Below, in pieces: positions 36,901 to 46,804 of a stretch of DNA of 64,000 nt. The notes below the pieces were generated by a model. It was given only the letters and a program-made list of their open reading frames with translations, was not told where the DNA came from and ran no database searches. How positions within the stretch are numbered: position 1 is the stretch's first letter; each line of letters opens with the position of its first letter. Origin of the DNA: Scatophagus argus (taxonomy: Eukaryota > Chordata > Actinopteri > Scatophagidae); contig NC_058508.1 in assembly GCF_020382885.2 (NCBI RefSeq), forward strand, positions 9,771,917 to 9,835,916. The letters are read 5' to 3'. The translations under genes were made by a program, and so were the position numbers.

Positions 36901-37963
36901 GTTTCCCTTAATTGACTACAAGATTAGATTGCAAAAGAATCTTCTGCATTCATGCTTGAAAAGTATTTTCTATTTACTACAATGAGTACATGAATATCAA
37001 CCAAACAAAACAAACAAATATGTCACATCGACAACAAACCTCTCCTTTCACTTACCTGAAGACTGCATATTAAAAATGTGATAATGGCAGCTGCATAAAA
37101 TTATACATGGACTTTCTTACATGCTGTGTGTTTGTGGCTGTAACAGGACAAAATATATGCCCAGAACAAGCTCAAGGCCCTCTGCACCAACAACCAGGAC
37201 GAACCCCATCATGAAGCCAACCAACTCCGCGAAGATTTCAAGTTTGCCACTTGGTCTCCAAGCAGATACTCTTCAGGACAGAGCCTTGGTGAGACACTTG
37301 GAGAGATTCCTGTTCACACACACATTCAAGCCTTTGACATCTCTGTACTTAGGCTGACCCTTTTGATTTTTATTTTGTGAAGTTTGATGTTTTTTGTCAG
37401 CACTTTGACTAAATGTATAGTGCTTGATAAATAGTTTGACATTTTTCTTTGTGTGAAGAAAATTAGATGAGATGATGGATACTGCTGTCATGTCTGTACA
37501 GTAAATATGAAGCCACAATCAGCAGTCAATTAGCTTAGCTTAGCATAAAGTCATTCCAAATTTCAAAATCCACCATCAATATGTTCATTAAGTGAACAAT
37601 TCCTTCCTTTAATGTGCTTCCTACCCTTGTTTTCCTCAGACGACAGTGAGACAAAAACAAATAATTCTGCTTTTTTGAAAAAGAGAGAAAAATCATCCCT
37701 TACCTGTCAGATCAGAGGAGTTCGATCCAAGGTAAAAATTATTTTTACTTGCTGCATCAGAAGTGAGGTTTTTGTCAACTGATAAATGCAAAATATTCCC
37801 TTCATATGAAGTGTTTTAAACTCACAGCAAAGCACTAGAAATGAAGAACTTTCACTCTTTCTTTCATCCCGTGTTTTTCTCATTTTTTTGTGTGTTTGGT
37901 TTGCAGAGTTTAAAAGAAGGCCTGTCTGTCCAAGAAAGAATGAAGCTGTTTGAGTCATTCTGA
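23180..37963 (+). CDS. MPRIP-like protein: one PH domain plus long coiled coil
   Basis: This is a relative of myosin phosphatase Rho-interacting protein (MPRIP) and TRIOBP, actin-associated scaffolds that link RhoA and myosin phosphatase to stress fibres. Coding exons are 23180-23199, 23758-23812, 25186-25525, 25740-25839, 26013-26148, 27030-27107, 27370-27426, 27509-27577, 27794-27883, 29874-29983, 30071-30300, 30423-30649, 30863-30973, 31254-34220, 34445-34592, 34951-35056, 36112-36268, 36431-36523, 36807-36893, 37147-37288, 37640-37731 and 37907-37963. They total 5472 nt, 1823 residues. The order is a Ser-rich leader (1-243), a PH domain (about 248-345; [43 protein letters not shown]), an acidic linker, then coiled coil from about 500 to the end. 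APDIASSLPEE after the PH and [12 protein letters not shown] near the end favour MPRIP over TRIOBP. The N-terminal PH domain of MPRIP is not seen. It may be a fish paralogue, so I give no symbol. Confidence 0.85.
24040..24134 (+). repeat. LINE 3'-tail fragment
   Basis: The text GGGATAGGCTCCAGC, CGACCCTGACAGATAAGCGG and AAAATGGATGGATG is the familiar 3' end of an abundant fish non-LTR retrotransposon, ending in the ATGGATGG tail. It lies in intron 2 of the MPRIP-like gene. The family name is uncertain (L2 or Rex-like). Confidence 0.6.
24885..24928. repeat. (TG)n microsatellite
   Basis: An almost uninterrupted TG run in intron 2 of the MPRIP-like gene. It explains the Thr-His or Val-Cys repeats seen in conceptual ORFs here. 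Confidence 0.9.
26405..26660 (+). repeat. Decayed LINE reverse-transcriptase fragment (candidate)
   Basis: Short translated strings, LGPVLFTI in one frame and [11 protein letters not shown] further on, resemble the reverse-transcriptase segments around LGPxLFxIYIND and KTxxMLFS of fish LINEs. The frame is broken and only about 250 bp remain, in intron 5 of the MPRIP-like gene. Similarity is judged by eye. Confidence 0.35.
27884..29873 (+). other. Intron 9 of the MPRIP-like gene
   Basis: This 2-kb intron splits the PH domain between the IxxFQIH-type strand and the TRDGVYTL strand. It contains a short LINE-type tail near 28640-28690 and otherwise AT-rich DNA. A stretch at 28060-28265 is somewhat GC-richer but shows no conserved coding frame. 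Confidence 0.5.
28640..28690 (+). repeat. Retroposon-like tail (ATGACAATAAAGTTCCTTGAA)n
   Basis: ATGACAATAAAG followed by repeated CCTTGAA units is typical of the 3' end of fish LINEs, where a TGACAATAAAG sequence is followed by a short degenerate tandem tail. No body of the element is recognisable upstream. Confidence 0.4.
31254..34220 (+). other. Giant coiled-coil exon of the MPRIP-like gene
   Basis: A single open exon of 2967 nt (989 residues, about 541-1529 of the protein), bounded by a CTGCAG acceptor and an AAG|GTGAAA donor. It is dominated by Glu/Gln/Leu heptads (for example [18 protein letters not shown], matching MPRIP). Two less helical parts lie around 32330-32500 and 32880-33460. 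The frame continues 48 nt past the donor before a stop, so intron retention would give a shorter protein ending FLHQIHQI. Confidence 0.85.
35326..35834 (+). mobile_element. Tc1/mariner-like element, decayed, with TIRs and TA duplication
   Basis: The ends are inverted copies: CACTATATAGACAAAAGTAA on the left and the complement ATTGGGCC..CAAAAGT on the right, flanked by TA on both sides (35324-35325 and 35835-35836). The 509-bp body retains the end of a transposase in one frame: [15 protein letters not shown], then [12 protein letters not shown], then the [15 protein letters not shown] region. These match the Tc1-type NPIEHLWDELERR..VPDLTNALLEEW C-terminus. Most of the transposase, including the DDE catalytic core, is missing. 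It lies in intron 16 of the MPRIP-like gene. Confidence 0.85.
37379..37570. repeat. Teleost interspersed repeat, second copy
   Basis: TTAGATGAGATGATGGATAC, TCATGTCTGTACAGTAAAT and ATGAAGCCAC..TTAGCTTAGCTTAGCATAAAG belong to the same family as the copy at 4615-4800. This copy preserves the upstream part of the repeat and lacks most of the downstream part. It is in intron 20 of the MPRIP-like gene. Confidence 0.6.
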
Positions 37964-38189
37964 TCCAGACTGGATGAGAAGGTGCAATCTGCATTTCAGA
38001 CTAAAACTGCTGTTTGCTCAGTGCAGTTTGATGACAGAGGATGCGATTTTGTTTATTACAATATGTGTAACTTTTGCCATTATACAACGTATGTTATATT
38101 ATGTGTAGCTTATTTTTTACTGTGTAAAAAGTTGATTTGTTGTTGTTTGTTTTTGATGTGCTTTGGAAAAGAGGAGCCATGTCAAGATT

Positions 38190-38215
38190 TTGTGTGTGTA
38201 TGTGTGTGTGTGTGT

Positions 38216-38263
<48 letters not shown>

Positions 38264-38264
38264 T
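38190..38264. repeat. Compound microsatellite (TG)n(AG)n(GACA)n
   Basis: A TG run with one TA interruption passes into GAGAGAGA and then about ten GACA units. It lies in the 3'UTR of the MPRIP-like gene. Confidence 0.95.
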
Positions 38265-38674
38265 CAGAATATCACTAGAGGGAGCAACAAACACAGACTT
38301 TTCTTGATAAACATTTCTAAAAGTTTGCACAAAGAAATTATGTTATTATTTTGACACTCAGTACATTACACAGTATAAGTTATAGGCACATTGCCAGTGT
38401 TTTTATTCAAAGATACATCAGTGTGTGGCGTCAGTTCTATAAAAACTGTAATTAACATATTGTACCACTAGATGTAGTATAATGCAGCATTTAATCTCCC
38501 AGTCTAGTCAGTGTAGCTGCTTTTAAAATCTGCTGTGCAGTTGCTGTAAACAAAAGGTTGGTTTTGTATTTTGAGCTGCAAATACATTTTAAAGAAAGTT
38601 ACTATTTTATAAGACAATATTAGTCACATTATATGAAGAACGTGTATTCTGGCAACATGCAGTTATTTAAAGAC

Positions 38675-38680
38675 AATAAA
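38675..38680 (+). terminator. Polyadenylation signal, MPRIP-like gene
   Basis: AATAAA about 710 nt downstream of the stop codon, followed by a T-rich stretch (CATCTTTTTTTTCC), as expected for a cleavage region. Confidence 0.6.
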
Positions 38681-40367
38681 GTATTTTCATCTTTTTTTTC
38701 CTTTTAACTGAATGCCAAAACACTTTGTTTATGTTTTCCTTTTCCCTCTGACAGATTCCATTTCTAACACATAGTGGCTTATCACCAGTAGCATGGTCTA
38801 AATATAGATAGTCTTTATTGTATCAGAGGTAGATTTTTTTTCACAGATAGTACATGCTCCTCAGAAATAAATTGGTTTATGCAATACCTGAAATATAGAC
38901 TTGGTCACATCTATGCATATGCATTCATGCCCCTAAAAGGACATCTTCATTATGTCATATAATTATGAGTTATTATGAGAAAGTCACTCTTGGTATGATG
39001 AGAAATTATAGGTAACTAAAACTAAAGACAGAGTCAAAATTTGCCTCAAATCATGAATTTAGTTGATATAATATGTTACTCCCACATTTCCCTTTTGGAG
39101 AACATGCCAAACTCTTGACATTCAAATGCAAAACTGCCTCACTGCTATTTACAGTAAAATAAAGTGTCCCAAGTGTTGATGTATCTGAGTTGGTAGTAAC
39201 ATGACAACTTCACAATCTTAGGCCAAAAACTGAACCAAGACGTCTCTCACTTTGTAGCTCAACATGCAGTGACAGTATGACACAGTAGGAACCCGACCTC
39301 CCAGCAGCCCTGGAAACAAATTAGGAGGAAAACACTGATGTCTGCTCTCACGTGGGATGAACGAGCCTGCAAGTGATAACACATTTCAGCAGGGTCTTCT
39401 ACATCAGCCCTGCTATCACACAGAAGTGGAGTCAGAGGAGTCACTGATTTCATAGCACAGAGATCCCAAACGTCCTGCAGTATCCTCTGAATGACTGTTT
39501 TACCAACTACCACTGCTGAACATGCTGTGCGCGTTAAAGTAACATGCCTCTTATCACTCAGAGTTATATTACAGCTTGCCTCAGTCAATCCCCAATGCTT
39601 ATGGATCTAGAATTACCTAGAGGGTTCCACAGAGAGCTTTTATGAATGCTTTTTTTTTCATTCAACAGAAACACGGATCCTTGACAGGAAATGTCAACAG
39701 AAATCTAGTTTCTGTATACATCTTCAATCAGATCTCTCAGTTCCCTTGCAGAAGATTCAATCTTGATGTTGCTCTGCTCCTTGGAGTCATATTCCTAAAG
39801 AGGAACATCACACCTCATTAAAACCCAACACTCATCTTTCCTTTCCTGTGACTCTGTCGTGTGAAACTACAGTCATGTGAGTCGACACAAGAGGAAAGCT
39901 GATTCCTAATGGTATCCATCGTGGATATAATTCTGCACCTGTGAACTTTTCTGACTGGCTGTGACCACATTAGCGCTGTTTCTGCACACAGTTTCTACAT
40001 CAGACAGGTAAGATTTTTCATCCTAAAAAACCTGAGGAATGTAGGGCTGGATTATGCAAGTGGAGTTTACACTGTATCTTCTACTGGATTAGTTTGTCAC
40101 TAGTAAAAGAAAACAATTACGTGCATGAAAGTTCATTACTGATCTTGGAAATAATGTTTGACATTATAATCTCAACTCAAGGTCCACTTCTTAGCTTTGC
40201 TCTGAAGCTCTCATCTGATGATGAATCTGGTAAAATGTGACTGAAAGCTCCTGGGGAAGCTCAAGCAGTTGATTAATGATTTGTTGATCAACAGAATATT
40301 TCAACATAACCACTAAACTAATCATCAGATTAAGTACAAATAAAAATCATTATAGGTTACAGGCTTT

Positions 40368-40550
40368 GGGGCGGCAGTAGCTCAGTCTGTAGATACCCGT
40401 CTTTGGGATCAGATCCTGGCCAGCTCAAGTCCAGCTCAGTCCGTGTTACTCAGTGTGGCCAGTAGAGTCTGAGTGAGAGACCAAACCCCCAACTGCCTGC
40501 AGCACAGAAAAGGTGACGGCCCCCTTAACATGACAACCCTTTACTAATGT
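40368..40550 (+). repeat. tRNA-derived SINE
   Basis: GGGGCGGCAGTAGCTCAGTCTGTAG is the head of a well-known fish SINE. It carries an A-box (TAGCTCAGTCTG, 40378-40389), a weaker B-box (AGCTCAAGTCC, 40422-40432) and the downstream GAGTGAGAGACC..CCAACTGCCTGCAGCACAG body. It is diverged and has lost an obvious 3' tail. Confidence 0.65.
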
Positions 40551-40769
40551 ACAAATTGCATTCATTAATTCTGTTCTTTCAACCAGCCCTTTCATCTCTT
40601 CCCAGGAGATTCCACAACTTAGCCTCTAAGGAAAACTGCCATTCACAAAGGACCCCATGTGACTCTAACGACTGTCGTTACAACACAACAGAGCAGTAAC
40701 GAAGTCGAAACCAACTTTACCATCCCCAACGACTGTCTCAACGACTGTCGTTTGTCACAATGGAACACT

Positions 40770-40985
40770 AAACGAGCCTATGACTGGCCATGTGAACGCC
40801 TCCACAGAGGTTAAATACCTGGGTCTCCACACCAGCTAGTTGGACTAGTCCCAGCCTAGTCAAGCGAGCATGAACTGATGAAGCCTCTTGGATGAGAGGT
40901 GAAACGTCTTCAAAGACAAATAACTAAGTCCAGTTGCATTCGATTGAATTTCCTTGAGATAACCATGACCTGGATGAATGAGAAT
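40770..40985 (+). repeat. Unclassified teleost repeat tail (AAGCCTCTTGGATGAGAGG)
   Basis: AAGCCTCTTGGATGAGAGG, TGAAACGTCTTCAA, AAGTCCAGTTGC and CCATGACCTGGATGA occur together at the ends of an abundant fish repeat that I remember but cannot assign to a class. It directly follows the SINE region and may have been carried as the 3' end of a non-LTR element. Confidence 0.5.
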
Positions 40986-43900
40986 ATTCACAGGCTTCTT
41001 TCAACCAGCTAATTTGCTTTCTAACATATTTTTTCCCCAGTCTTCTTAATGTTGATATCTCAATGGATAAGCACATTGAATTGAAATACTAGTAAGTAGT
41101 AAAATGTACATATTCATAAATATCTCTGCCATGGCTTCATTCTCATGTCCTGTTCCTTCATTATCACATGGATTTCGGTAACTGTGAGATTTGCTCTGAT
41201 AAAAACATGTGAAAGACAATAAAGAAAGTGATTCACATATATATCTCAAATATAAACTTCTCTCACTTTGTTCCTGCGTTCCTTCATTGTGTAGCGTATG
41301 TGTGTTTGTGTGTGTGTGTGTAAGTGCACCTGCAGGGTTTGTTCTGAGTAGAGCTGCCCTACAAACATTCCTGCCTACCTGCATACCTCATGACTGATCA
41401 GCGGCTGATGTAGAAACTCCAGTACACAGGTGCACCTGCTCAGGCTGCAAAAATAAGTGGCCCATTTAGTCATGCAAAGATCAATTACTGTAACCAGCAC
41501 AGAAGCCTCTCTGATCAGCGAGCACGGCCTGCTTCCCCAATTGTACATTTCAGCTGTGTTTACGCTGTGGCTGACAGGAGCACAGCTCTGCTTATTTTCC
41601 CTCTGACATGAGACACAGGTCTGTGTTTGTGATTTCAGATTGGTGTGAACAGCAAGCAGCTCCATGGACATTTTTTCCCCAGTTTGATTTGGAGCACAGT
41701 GTTACAAAATCAGGTCCAGAGGCGTGTGTCCTACATGCAGTTTGTTTCCTCCACAAATTTGTCTGTGTTTCCATGACAATGGATAAATCCTACAATGTTC
41801 ACCTAAGTTAAATATAAATTTGGCACCAACATCAGTTTGGCAACACCAGCCTGGAGGATTACGAGGCTGATTGACAGTTGGAGAAGCGTGATAACGCAGT
41901 CAAGTTTTTTTAGGGGGGAGACACTGTCAGAAACAAAGTTTGTTTTTTGTAAAAACAGATGCAAAGATGTGAAGCATATCTGATATAGACATCTTGAAAA
42001 GCCATAAACATTGAGCCAATATGAAATCAGTTAAGAGACAACAGATTTAGATCTGATCTGAAAATCTCATCTCGCAACCAAGATGTCACCTCAAAACAAT
42101 TTTTTATTGTATTTTTATTTTTTTGTCTTTCTGCAACACTCAGCTAGAAGTGGATCTATTGATGATTGAAGATAGAACAAATTAAGACTTTTCAATGACT
42201 TCCAACTTTAGATTTGGGTCATAATGCAGAGCTAAACATATCATGTAGTCAAATAATGGCCCCACGCTCTCATGTCTTTAAAATTATATTAATGTTATAC
42301 GAGGACAAAGAAACCATCTGCCTGAATGAGGTAGTAAAAAGGTTTAATCAAGGTTTTTTGATTGAAAGGACCTGAAATTCAACCTCCATGTGTTTTTGTC
42401 TAACACGGTCTACTTGTGCTATGCCACAAGTTGAAAGCACTTTATTATCAGGTAGAATGTTGATTAGGCTGGTCTGGAGCATATTTTCTAACTGGAGCAC
42501 AGAGGTGAGTGAACATCTCCTGAAAAAAAAAAAAGACCTGTGTCTTGTGTATATGCAGCATTTCTTTCTGCTGGGTGGGTGCACAATGCCTCTCTCCCCG
42601 ACTCAGGTTGTTTTTGTCCGCACTGGCTGCCAGCAGAGGTTCTCTCTCTCTCTCTACAGAATTCATGTTTGTTCTCTCTTTTCTTTGTGATCAGTGCTGT
42701 GTTACACAGCCCTACAGCCATTTTGTTGCAGGTTTTATCGGAAAGTCTAAGGCTTTATTCTGTGGTTCTGTTTTAAACATTTTTTTAATCCATACAAGTT
42801 GAAAAAAAAACCAAACAGGGTAGTAAAATTCTTACTGACCTTTGCTCCATCCCATTCAGTTATTGTTGTTACACATATGAAGCTTTCTATTCCCATCATG
42901 ATACAGTTTACAATTTTAACAGGGGCAGAGTTACCAATTAAAAGTCATAGTAATTTTATCTTTTGAAAAAGAACAAAATATAGGGTAATAATAGGTTAAT
43001 GTGCTCCTTATAATGAAGAAATATTAATTTAAGGTTTTAACAGTACTTGCATGTTGACATCACTGTAATGCTTATTTTACTCCCTTTATTTGGATTTCTT
43101 ACCTGGATATGCACTTTATAAAAGCCTTTAGTCCTGATTCATTTATTATGCTAATACAGAAAATAAACATTTCACTACCAGTAGTCTCATTGATATTACC
43201 ATGTTTTTTTAATCTCTGTATTCTGGAAGAAATTAGAAAATGCTTACACAGTTTAAAACCATCACACTTGATCCACCGCTTTTTACTATAATGACTGCGG
43301 GTCATAAAAATATGAGTACTTCTTCCAGCTGCAATTAACTCTGTTCCCTTCAACTGAAAAAAATGGAGCTCAAAGAGATTTTACAAATGCATGTACTACT
43401 ATGATTAGACACAAGAGATAATAGCAGATAAATGGGTAGATTAACTGTGTGATTGATTTTATTTCCACCAGCAATTACAGGCTGTGTCGTAGATACTGTA
43501 CGGCTATAGATAACAGAACAATGAGCAAGGACTGCAGAAACACACAGCAAGTGAGCAAGAACAGCAGGAGTGCTGGTGAGACTGAACCAAACAGACGGTT
43601 ACACAGTTGTATAATTGGAGTACCTGCCATGGTCCTGATCCTGAGTGTCCTGCCAGAATAATTCTGCTCATGTCTGACTGAGCTTTGAGGAAACATCCGG
43701 TGCTCTGACAGGTGTGTACCACACAGGGAAAACCACAACATGACAAAGCTCTTCAAATGAATCAGGGGAGTGTGTGATGATTTTCTGAAAGGTGATCAAA
43801 GTGAGATGAAACACTACGGCCTGTGTCCTGAGTGCGGTTGAGCCTGGCCCACTTTGTCCTGCTGCAGTGAGGCGGCCTTTAAATAACTTGCTGGTTTTCA

Positions 43901-44744
43901 GGCATTGACTAGGCTCTGGGCTCTTTCTATCCCTGTAGCACACTTCACATCCCCATCTGGTCTGCCATCTCCTGACTGAACCCATAACCCATTTACAGGC
44001 CTGATATCATAGTAACAGTACAGTAAAAGTAACGCAGTGTGGATGTAAAGCTACAAAACATGTAGGAGCACACACACAGAAAACACCTTGTCGTGTAACA
44101 TTCAAAATGTGCTCTCAAAAAGTTATAGTTATTCCAGTTCTAGTCCAATAACATCCTTATGGTGATCTTAAACAGATTTATATTATATACCAAACATATT
44201 GTACATATGCTTTAAAATGTCTTACATGAATTATCTCATGTTGCATGTTAGATAAATGTGTTGTCCTCCTGGGAAGATAAAAAAATACTCTAGTCTTAGT
44301 GCTTTAGTGAACACAGATACAACAGCACGAACACTCACAAAGGTCAAATATGTTTTCCTATTATACTGAGAAAACTGATACTCAGATCATGGCTCAGCTT
44401 CCTTGGAGGCCATCATATTCCAGTGTCACACATACCTTCCACCCATCTCTCTGCTCTTTGATGGCCTCTAGTGAATCTGGGTCAGGCCAGTACTGGAACT
44501 ACTGATCCTGTTTCTGTCTTGTGAAACCCACAAAAGAATTACAAACTCCTTGGCAGGGCAGTGGTGCGAGGGGTCGTTAAAAATCAACATGGGATGCAAT
44601 GTAACATGTAAACTGAAGATAGATTTTAATCTGGGGTGCTTCTAACTCAATCGTTTTTGACGTAGGTTATCGAGCGACATGTTCTTCATACTAGTGAAGG
44701 CTCTGGGAATACCAATGTCTGTCTGTCAGTCATTTGTTCGGTCC

Positions 44745-44882
44745 ACCACCTTGGTTCAGTCTGAAATATCAAAAACAATTATTGGATAGTTTGCTATGAA
44801 AATTATGAATGGACATTCATAATTTCCACAAGATGACGGCCAGTGCCACATTGGTGAAACTTTCGCTTGTCCACCCAGAGGT
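44745..44882 (+). repeat. Percomorph interspersed repeat, part 1
   Basis: TCTGAAATATC..CAATTATTGGATAG..GCTATGAAAATT..ACATTCAT follows the consensus beginning TCTGAAATATCTCAACAACTATTGGATGG that I remember from many fish loci. It breaks off near 44882 and similar text resumes at about 45200. Confidence 0.5.
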
Positions 44883-45194
44883 TAACATTAGTTTTTATTC
44901 AGTTTGTTTGTCAGGAACACTGCATATTAATAAACATCACAACATATTGTAAATATGATAGAGGTAACCCCAAAGGTTAGTATTCATTTGTAGTAGGTGT
45001 GAAATTTACAACATGAAATCAAGAAACAAGCATTATACATCAATCATGATGTAGGTCATGTCAAGTACGGTAAAAGCAGAACAAAGACATGGGCAGCAGG
45101 AAAAACAGAGAAAATTACGCTACAACAAAACAAAACAAGGAACACAACAAAAACCAAGCACAGATATGACACATAAATTACAGGACAACAGATT

Positions 45195-45600
45195 ATTTTT
45201 GTTTTTAGACTGAAGCATTTCAACAATTATTGGTTGGATTACCATTAAATTTGCTACAGATTCATGGTAACAAGAAGATGAACTCTAATGGCTTTGGACG
45301 ATCCCCCAACCTTTCCTATAGTGCCACCAGCAGGGCAACATTTTCACTTGTTATGTTGAAATATGTTAACGTCTGTGGGATGGATTGGCACAAAATTTGG
45401 CACAGAAATTCATGGATCCCAGACCGTGTATCCAAATGACTTTTGGGGATCCTGACTTTTGAAATAGCACCATCAATGAAATGTTCTTTGAGTTCATTTA
45501 GCATGCTAACATGCAGTTAGGTGAACATGGTAAACATTATACCTGTTTAATATCAGCATGCTGACATGTTGACATTAGTTTTTATGTCAACACACCACTG
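45195..45600 (+). repeat. Percomorph interspersed repeat, part 2
   Basis: Matches to the same consensus: TTTCAACAATTATTGG, CTTTCCTATAGTGCCACCA, GGCACAAAATTTGGCACAG, TTAGCATGCTAACATGC, GTGAACATGGTAAACATTAT and CAGCATGCTGACATG. It is heavily diverged, with no ORF. Confidence 0.6.
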
Positions 45601-46429
45601 TGACTGAGCCCTCTCAAAAAGCCATCGGTTTAATCAACAGAACAACTGCTCATTGGCCCTGTGATACACAAGAAAGAAAGTCACTGATTTCCTCCTTCAT
45701 CCAGGCTTGCACACACATGTAAGACAAATGGGTGATGTCCAGCAAGAAACTGCCTACACATGCTTTTCGAAGTCCATGTGTTCAAAGGGAGCAGCCTTGC
45801 TTTCTGAATGAGTCAAAATGGAGACCACACCACCCACTCTGTGATCTGTTTGATTTTTGCTGGAAAATAAAGACAACACTGCAGAGTATAACAGTGAATT
45901 AGAAGTTTAAGTATAACTTTATTTCACCCATGTAATGGATGGATTTTATATGTGGATGTACAATACAACCAATGTGCCTGGAGTGTTTCTAGAAATATTT
46001 TCATGGTAAGTAAGTAAATCAAACCCACATGAAACAGTTTAACAAATGTACTATGTGTTTATGTGGTCTCTCTAGTACACATCAGTCCTGAATTAACTAG
46101 TTGTTTATTTTAGCTATGAGTATGGCTGGCTAGCACTGATGCAACACTTGGTAGGGGAAGAGCACGTAGTCTCCAAATGCCAAGAATCTACAGTGACACC
46201 GTGAAAGGGAGGGGGAGGACGAGAGCTGAGCAGTGAGCAATAGTTCACTGGATGTGGGATACAGAGTGGGATCTGCAGCAGAACAAGATCAGATAGCAGA
46301 TATACCAAGAAAGTGTGAGACTGTCGACTGCCCGTGACTCTAAAATAAGCTGTGAGGAATTGATTTTTTGATTGGACTGGACCCTACGGGCCATGTGAGC
46401 CCTACAGACATTTAATTGGAATGTGATCA

Positions 46430-46804
46430 AGTCGCTGTGCTATTTTGAAGTTAAAAATTAAGACCTCAGTGCTCCTTTAAAACCCATTTTCTAATTTCTT
46501 TGTTTGCGATCGACCGGACATCAGCCGAGCAGTAACTTTGGAGGACTTGATAGTGGGAATGATTGTAATGCTCTCCTCACTGAGTGGAGAAAGAGATGCT
46601 TTAAAACTAGGAGACATAGACATGATGGTAGTCAATGGTCGTTTACTTTTTTGTCTCAGGAGGATAGAGTGGTTCTACCCATAACAGAACAGAAGAGTTG
46701 AAGGAAGCCTGAAGAGAAACATGCAGCAGTTTGGCTAAAAGACTTGGGGATCTGGAAGAAAAGGAAAGTTGAATATCAACATTTATTGGGAACTCTTGGA
46801 CAAG
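46430..46804 (+). other. kcnj12: Candidate KCNJ12 5' untranslated exon
   Basis: GGACAAG|GTAAGC at 46804/46805 is a strong donor upstream of the acceptor at 49434-49437, and the stretch before it is more GC-balanced than its surroundings. Kir2 genes typically have non-coding 5' exons and one coding exon. The left limit is a guess, and this exon needs transcript support. Confidence 0.25.

Larger units (their letters stand above)
37964..38700 (+). other. 3' untranslated region of the MPRIP-like gene
   Basis: Non-coding DNA after the TGA at 37961-37963, ending with AATAAA at 38675-38680. It includes the TG/GACA microsatellite block at 38190-38264. Confidence 0.6.
38701..46430. other. Intergenic region between the MPRIP-like gene and KCNJ12
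   Basis: About 7.7 kb without a gene that I can support. It holds a SINE and a second repeat tail (40368-40985) and part of a large interspersed repeat (44745-45600). ORFs of 60-112 codons at 39259-39588, 41046-41384, 41375-41671 and 43475-43985 have no domain, splice support or family resemblance. Confidence 0.5.

Noticed and set aside
38094-38354. ORFs rich in Thr-Asp-Arg-Gln or Cys-Leu-Ser-Val
   Set aside because: Direct translation of the GACA/TG microsatellite in the 3'UTR.
39259-39588. 109-codon minus-strand ORF considered as a small gene
   Set aside because: No splice sites, domain or codon pattern; probably chance.
40368-40450. Possible tRNA gene
   Set aside because: A-box and B-box remain, but the cloverleaf stems do not pair and the body matches a known SINE layout.
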